Shown piece after piece: positions 1 to 5,400 of a stretch of 7,842 bases of DNA. The DNA is taken from positions 1 to 7,842 of the forward strand of contig JAEOTU010000367.1 in the NCBI GenBank assembly GCA_016839665.1, given 5' to 3'. The DNA comes from Candidatus Hodarchaeota archaeon (GTDB lineage Archaea > Asgardarchaeota > Heimdallarchaeia > Hodarchaeales > Hodarchaeaceae). Below the pieces are notes generated by a model. The model saw only the letters and a program-made list of their open reading frames with translations, was not told the origin of the DNA and ran no database searches. The position numbers were made by a program, and so were the translations under genes. How positions within the stretch are numbered: the first letter of the stretch is position 1; every line of letters begins with the position of its first letter.

Positions 1-371
1 AGTTTCTTTTTCATTTTGATAAGGCTTTGTAACATCTTTATCGAGGTTTTTTGATCGATTCGAATGAGATTTTGAATTGACTCAGGAGTAGGGTCTGCAA
101 ATCCCACCCAAAGTTTCCCAGCAAGGTCAAGAGGCGAAGAGAAATCTTGTAAACAATTGTCAATGGCCTCGTTACCCAATAAATATTCATTTAGCCACTT
201 AAGCTTTTTGTCCTTTTGAAAAAATGTAATAATCGAAGGTCCATGGAAATCGTTATCAAGTAAACAGGTATTCTTACCTGTTTTCGCTAAGTGGACTGCT
301 AAATTGACTGCAATACTACTTTTCCCTACTCCGCCTTTATGGCTCAAAATAGCCAATGATTTCAACGACAA
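1..371 (-). CDS. ParA/MinD-family P-loop ATPase, N-terminal part (cut by window edge)
   Basis: The reading frame is open from a TTG at 371 to base 1, so 123 codons are visible and the C-terminal part is missing. Near the N-terminus is the deviant Walker A motif [10 protein letters not shown] (residues about 10-19), with the signature lysine of the ParA/MinD/Mrp (SIMIBI) class. The helix [15 protein letters not shown] and then [12 protein letters not shown] follow, the latter matching the Walker A' strand (D-x-D). Known members are ATP-driven dimers that position plasmids, chromosomes, division proteins or surface machines, or load Fe-S clusters; the visible part cannot say which. An in-frame TGA lies upstream and no ATG is available. 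TTG at 371 is preferred because AGGG lies 9 bases upstream; TTGs at 380, 365 and 356 are alternatives. It lies 82 bases after the TPR gene on the same strand. Family confident, exact role unknown. Confidence 0.88.
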   Translation of the reverse strand, partial: MSLKSLAILSHKGGVGKSSIAVNLAVHLAKTGKNTCLLDNDFHGPSIITFFQKDKKLKWLNEYLLGNEAIDNCLQDFSSPLDLAGKLWVGFADPTPESIQNLIRIDQKTSIKMLQSLIKMKKK

Positions 372-384
372 ATCGATCAACCCT
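372..384 (-). promoter_or_regulatory. Ribosome binding site that decides the ATPase start
   Basis: On the minus strand, AGGG (384-381) is followed by a 9-base spacer and TTG at 371. The TTG at 380 directly abuts the AGGG and is too close to use it, which is why 371 is chosen. Confidence 0.45.
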
Positions 385-394
385 AATCTTAGTC

Positions 395-402
395 AATATT
401 TT
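395..402 (-). promoter_or_regulatory. Possible archaeal TATA box before the ATPase gene
   Basis: AAAATATT on the minus strand is centred about 27 bases before the TTG at 371. It would fit an archaeal TATA box giving a very short leader, but that leader would barely contain the proposed ribosome binding site. The DNA is AT-rich throughout, so the match is weak. Confidence 0.2.
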
Positions 403-410
403 TACTAATT

Positions 411-431
411 AAAAAACAATGGTATTAAAAA
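411..431 (-). terminator. T-tract terminator candidate after the TPR gene
   Basis: Read on the minus strand, the gap after the TPR stop holds a run of five T (431-427) and then six T (416-411), without an evident hairpin. T-tracts alone can end archaeal transcripts. If active, it would separate the TPR and ATPase transcripts, at least partly. Confidence 0.35.
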
Positions 432-453
432 GTTGGTGCTTTTTCAATTTTTA

Positions 454-2337
454 CTACAATGCGGTTTCCCATTTCTCCACAAGAAATCTCGCTTTTTCGG
501 CGTATTCTTGGATCTCTTCCTCTCTACAAAAGAGTTTCTTATAAATCATCCTCTCCAGAAGTTCTTCAAATTGAGTTAATTCTGACATCTCATTTACTGA
601 AGGTTTCTGTTCGATAATGTGTTCCCATTTGCTAAGTTGATTTGCTAGTAACTCAGCTTCAAGTAAAATCGTGGTGGCAACTTGATTCAGTCCTTTCTCC
701 TCGGCAATTAGTTCAGCTTTTCGAATCAATTTCTGCGCCTTTTTAAGATCCAGTTCCAGCAGAGCTAACTTTGATTGAAGCAAGTAGATCTGTGTAAGCC
801 ATAAGTGAGATTCTTCAGCAATTTTAAGTAACCGTTTTAAGAGTGATTTTAATTCCTTTAATGCATCTTCACTTCCAGATGCTTTAAGCTCTATTAGAAG
901 TAACTCACAGAGATTTAGCATTGCTACTACTGTAACATCGATTTCATAAATCTCTTCATCCGCAATTTGCTGAAACAATACTTGAGCTTCTGCTCTTTTA
1001 ATCACTCTATCACTCACTTTTGATATCATAGCTTTTGCTAAGTTATATCTCTGACTTATTTGCTTATGTTCTTCTTTATCATTTATCTCTTTCAATTTAT
1101 GTAAGTACTGATTGACTTGGTCTTTGTCTTGCTTCACGAATCTTGTCATCACGAATATGTCAATTAAATTTACAAGACATAAAGAAGCATCTAAATTATT
1201 GCCCAATTCCTCAAATAGTGATAAACCCTTTTTGTACGATTTTATCGCGGTCTCACAATCTCCCTGATTTTTGTAAACTTCTCCAAGATTATTATAACAA
1301 AGAGCGATTTCATGCTTGTCTTCTAGTTTTTCTGCGATGTTTAGGCTTTTTTGGTAGAATTGCAACGCCCGATCCAATTCTCCCTTCTTTATATAGATAG
1401 AACCGATATTATTGAGACATATAGCAATTTCTTTTTCACTTTCCAGCTCTTCAAAAGTTGTTACTGCTTTTTGGCAGAAATCCAAGGCTGAGTTTAGATC
1501 TCCTCTTTGTTTGTATATCAATCCCATATTTAGTAAGATTGTTGCAGTGTATCGTTTATTTCCAAGCTCGTCACTAATGGTAGAACATTTCTGATAATAT
1601 TCTAAAGCTTGATCCAATTCCCCAGTTCGCCACTTAATCATTCCTATATTGTTGAGGGCTTTAACCATTGACCGTTGATTTTCAAGTCCTTCATAAATAG
1701 CAAAGCTTTGCTGAAAGTGTTTGAGAGCCTGTTTAAGTTCTCCTTTGTAAAAATGAACAATTCCAATATCATTCAGAATGGAAGCTAGTTCAATTTCATT
1801 TTCTAATTCCTTTTTAAGAGACAGAGATTGTTGGAGGAGATTTATAGCGAGGTTAAACTCTCCTTTTTTACGATAGATGTTACCCAAGATATGTTTCAAT
1901 GAAGAATCTCTTGTTTTGAATTGTGGTTGTTTAGAGTCAAAAGTAAGAAGTATTTTTTCAGCTTCTTCAATAACCTCGAGACACCTACTTAGGTCTCCAA
2001 GTTCGAGTAACACGGTTGCTAATGAAATATATGCATCCATCACTAAAAATTTGTCTTCCATCTGACTTTTATTCTTTAAAGTAGTTTCAGCTAACATTAA
2101 CCCCTTATCATATTCCCCCTTCCGAGTAAAGATCAGACTTTTCAAAATCTGATTTTGACTCTTAGTGTTCTCATTGATATCTCCCTCTCTCTCTAACCGT
2201 TCGACTGTATGAAGCGCCTCATCAAACTTACCTTTATGAACGAGTAGTTCAACTTGTTTCAGTTTATTCTCATGAGCTGGTACCTTAGTTTGCTCTTTCT
2301 TCCGTTTGAAAATATCAGAAAGAAAACGAAAACTCAA
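454..2337 (-). CDS. Cytoplasmic TPR-repeat scaffold protein
   Basis: The protein is 627 residues from TTG 2337, or 632 from TTG 2352, with a TAG stop at 456-454. There is no signal peptide or membrane segment, so it should be cytoplasmic. Counting from 2352, residues about 27-140 hold divergent helical repeats (GKFDEALHTVERLE, GEYDKGLMLAE, GDLSRCLEVIEEAE). Residues 152-391 hold six TPRs with an exact 40-residue period (LNNIG-IY-KKGELD-AL-YYQKSL), the TPR_12/Rapsyn-LGN style that binds peptides or partner proteins. Residues about 395-632 form an all-helical C-terminal domain containing LLQSKLALLELDLKKAQ and IAEEKGL, resembling MalT-type TPR-like domains. There is no enzymatic motif. The last residues, EKARFLVEKWETAL, resemble the tail end of the surface protein encoded just upstream. 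A scaffold or adaptor role is inferred; its partner is not known. Confidence 0.92.
   Translation of the reverse strand: MSFRFLSDIFKRKKEQTKVPAHENKLKQVELLVHKGKFDEALHTVERLEREGDINENTKSQNQILKSLIFTRKGEYDKGLMLAETTLKNKSQMEDKFLVMDAYISLATVLLELGDLSRCLEVIEEAEKILLTFDSKQPQFKTRDSSLKHILGNIYRKKGEFNLAINLLQQSLSLKKELENEIELASILNDIGIVHFYKGELKQALKHFQQSFAIYEGLENQRSMVKALNNIGMIKWRTGELDQALEYYQKCSTISDELGNKRYTATILLNMGLIYKQRGDLNSALDFCQKAVTTFEELESEKEIAICLNNIGSIYIKKGELDRALQFYQKSLNIAEKLEDKHEIALCYNNLGEVYKNQGDCETAIKSYKKGLSLFEELGNNLDASLCLVNLIDIFVMTRFVKQDKDQVNQYLHKLKEINDKEEHKQISQRYNLAKAMISKVSDRVIKRAEAQVLFQQIADEEIYEIDVTVVAMLNLCELLLIELKASGSEDALKELKSLLKRLLKIAEESHLWLTQIYLLQSKLALLELDLKKAQKLIRKAELIAEEKGLNQVATTILLEAELLANQLSKWEHIIEQKPSVNEMSELTQFEELLERMIYKKLFCREEEIQEYAEKARFLVEKWETAL
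1180..1899 (-). repeat. Six tandem 40-residue TPRs
   Basis: Six units of exactly 120 bases encode residues 152-391 (counted from 2352) of the TPR protein. Each has the pattern LxNIGxIYxxxGELxxALxxYQKSLxIxEELxN, with the TPR positions (small residue at 8, G/A at 20 and 27) recognisable. The units differ enough that the array is old at DNA level, yet no insertion or deletion disturbs its register. The first (LKHILGNIYRKKGEFNLAI) and last units are the least regular. Confidence 0.9.
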
Positions 2338-2350
2338 GACCAAATACCTC
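2338..2350 (-). promoter_or_regulatory. Ribosome binding site that decides the TPR gene start
   Basis: GAGGT (2350-2346), a perfect match to the anti-Shine-Dalgarno core, sits 8 bases before TTG 2337. The longest frame starts at TTG 2352, immediately after an in-frame TAA and overlapping this site, so 2337 is the better start (MSFRFLSDIF). Confidence 0.6.
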
Positions 2351-2373
2351 AAAAATTACTTCAAGTAAAACAG

Positions 2374-2385
2374 TATTAATATTTT
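2374..2385 (-). promoter_or_regulatory. Possible archaeal TATA box for the TPR gene
   Basis: AAAATATTAATA on the minus strand lies about 37-48 bases before TTG 2337. A start of transcription about 25 bases downstream would give a short leader containing the GAGGT site. No clear BRE is seen, and AT-rich DNA makes chance matches likely. Confidence 0.3.
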
Positions 2386-2397
2386 GTGTATTAATGC

Positions 2398-2424
2398 AAA
2401 AAAAATCGAATAAGAAGGAAAAAA
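2398..2424 (-). terminator. T-tract terminator candidate after the surface-protein gene
   Basis: On the minus strand, a pyrimidine-rich stretch after the TGA stop (2467-2465) contains six T (2424-2419) and eight T (2405-2398). No hairpin is evident. This pattern fits archaeal intrinsic termination and would make the TPR gene a separate unit, consistent with a TATA-like box just downstream of it. Confidence 0.45.
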
Positions 2425-2464
2425 TAGAAGTAGAATAAAGATTGTAAGCCGATTCGTATTTTTA

Positions 2465-5400
2465 TCACTCGTCTTTTTCCCAAGTCTCGGCAAGATGACG
2501 TGCTTGGTCGGAAAGATGATCAAAACCTCTCAAAGCTCTTTTTCTTATCTCTCGGGATCTTAATCTTCTTCTAATGAAGACAATAGCTACCACAACGCCA
2601 GAGCTAAATACAATTAATATAATCAAAATCATTAGGAGATTATCCTCAGGTTGTAAGGGGATATCTGTAGTAGTGCCTCCAACTGTAGCAATGGGTAAAT
2701 CATCGGTGTTGCCTGTGCTACCATCTATGGGATAGTCTCCATCAGCAACTCCATCATTATTACTATCAACATTGTCATGATTGTCCCAGTAATTATACAA
2801 GAAATCATTGCCTGTACCGTCGTCGAAGGCTTGTGAAGTTGCACCAGGGTTATTACGGTTATTGTCCATGAAATTATTCCATTGGACAATATTATTTGTC
2901 GATTTACTAAGATAAACTCCATATAAACTATTATTTGCTATTGTGTTTTCAGAAATGATGTTATCCCGACAAGGATCCAGTAAAATCCCATGACCACCAG
3001 AGATAGCCTGCACACTAGAACCTCCTCCATTTTGGCCATTATCATGGATGACATTTTTAGTCAGATTATTGTTATTGGAATCCTCCAAGAAAATACCATT
3101 CTCTCCATTCTCAAAAATCTCATTTTGGTTGATTATGTCACTACTTGATTCAAACAGATAAATTCCATGAAGTGCATTCCCATGAACAGTATTTTTCTCA
3201 ATAGTGTTCTGATTAGCTGGGTCTAGTATTATACCATGGCCACCAGTAATAATATGCATAGTAGAACCTATACCACTATTCCAGACCAGTGTGGAACCTG
3301 CTCCATTGTGGCCATTATCATAGATATCGTTACTACTTATATTGTTAAAATCTGAGTTCTCTAGGAACACACCACTCTCACCATTTTCGTAAATATCATT
3401 CTTGACTACAATATCATTAGCTGACTCAAACAAATAAATCCCATGGCCCAAGTTCCCATAAACAACATTATTTTCAATAGTATTATAATTAGCTGGGTCT
3501 AGTAGGATACCATGGCCACCTGAAATTTGGTATAAGCTTGCACCCATGCCTCCATCCTGCGTGTTGGGAGAGCTAGCCCCATTTTGGCCATTGTCGTGAA
3601 TATTATTTTTTAAGATGGTATTCTCACTAGAATCCTCAAAAAAAATCCCGCTTTCCCCATTCTCAAAGATCTCATTTTGAAAGATATTATTATTAGCGGA
3701 TTCATCAAGATAGATACCATTCCCTGTATTCCCAAAAATAGTATTGATAGAAATGTTGGTATTAATAGTTTGAATAAGGGAAATACCATCATTTTTATTG
3801 TTAAAAACTGAATTATTAATAATACTATTGGTGTCGGAGGAAGTCAGGGAGATTCCAACAGTACAGTTGTAAATCTTGTTGTTGACAATCATTCCATACT
3901 TAACATTTTCAAAATGAATGCCATTGAAATCTCCATTCATCCCATTCAAATAATTATTTCGGATAGTGAAATAAAGAATGGTATTACGAACTTCAATTAA
4001 GTGGCCTGTGGCATTAACAAAGTAATATCCCTCAATGATATACGGGTTTCCTGCTGTACCGTCTCCAGGAAGGTTTAATGTGATAAAACCAGCATTTCCA
4101 TCTATTAATATCGGTAGATGGATTGGAGGATTTTGAATCGTGAAGGTGGCATCTGAAATGTCTTCGGCGGTACGACTGTCAGAACTGGCAATGACTTTGA
4201 TCAAATAAGTCGTGCGATTAGAATAGGAAGTGGTATCCCAGGAGTAATTGAGTCCTGTCAGACCCGATTTAAGTACAACCCATATTACTCCATTATTTGA
4301 AGAATAAGATACGCTGTAAGTGACACTATATCCAAGTGAGTCTACTGCTTCAGTCCATCGGATGTTTACAGTGCCGTTAAGGATTTCGCCACCGTTAGGA
4401 TACTGAACTGTCGGTGTGGTAAGGTCATGTGGAGATGGAGGTTGAATTAATGAGGCAAGCGGAGAAGGATCTGTGTTACTTCCCCCATCAATCTGATATG
4501 GATTATCCACAATACCATCGAAGTCCACATCAGGACCAGTATGATCATCCCAATAGTTGGAATTAAAAGTATTATCTACTCCTGCATCGAACGCTTGAGT
4601 CCCTTCTTGATTATTATCAATGAAGTTATTACCTGACACTTTATTTTTGGATGTAGTAGAATACAGGTAAATGGCATATGCATTGTTGTCATGAAAAGAG
4701 TTATATTCCACAGAAACATTAGTTGATGAGCCAATCACTATTCCATGCTCGTTGTTATAGAGTGAATTATTAGAAATGAGACTATCATTATTATTTGTGA
4801 GGAAGATTCCGCGTAGATTATTAAACACAGTGTTATCGAAAATTGTATTATTTAGGTTGAAAATCGTATCACTAGTGTTCGATATTTGAATCCCATTAAC
4901 AGAATGATCGTATATAGTGTTATTCACAATATAATTATGACTTGTGTGTTCAAGAAGAATACCACATACGCTATTGTTATGAATAGTGTTATCTTCAATG
5001 GTATTATCAACCACGGTTAACCCTTTGAAATAAATTCCATATTGGGTGTTGAAGGAAATATTATTTCCTGTTATAATATTATGAATAGAATAATCTATAA
5101 CCCAGATTCCGTGTGGGTCGTTATTGAAGAGCGTGTTACTGGCTATAACGGAATTATTTGAGTAATACAATGCAATACCATATAATGAATTACCTGAGAT
5201 TTTGTTGTTAAATACAGTGGAATATGCGGTGGATTGTAGTCTAATCCCTTGTTTAAAATTATCATAGACTTCGTTATTAGAAATTAGGTTATTTATTGTC
5301 GAATTCCATAAATCTATACCGTGGTTACTGTTATTAAAGACCTCATTATAGGAAATATTGCAATTACTACAAGTACTCACATACATACCATCATTGGAGT

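Noticed and set aside
1..371. Naming the ATPase parA, minD or a plasmid/chromosome segregation gene
   Set aside because: Only the N-terminal third or so is visible; the deviant Walker A motif gives the family but not the subfamily, and no parB or centromere-like repeat is in view.
1143..1594. Plus-strand open frames of 85 and 60 codons inside the TPR gene
   Set aside because: They lie opposite a well-supported TPR coding region, have no recognisable domain, and look like shadows of the repeat codons.
1877..2065. Plus-strand open frame of 62 codons
   Set aside because: It is antisense to the TPR gene, with no family resemblance.
2700..2790. Dockerin domain suggested by the DSNNDG loop
   Set aside because: There is no duplicated loop-helix pair as in dockerins; the motif belongs to the beta-helix exit cap seen in every module.
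2725..3792. Two minus-strand frames (2725-2922 and 3610-3792) overlapping the surface protein
   Set aside because: They are out-of-frame readings of the Asn- and Ile-rich beta-helix codons; the main frame is unbroken and shows clear repeats.
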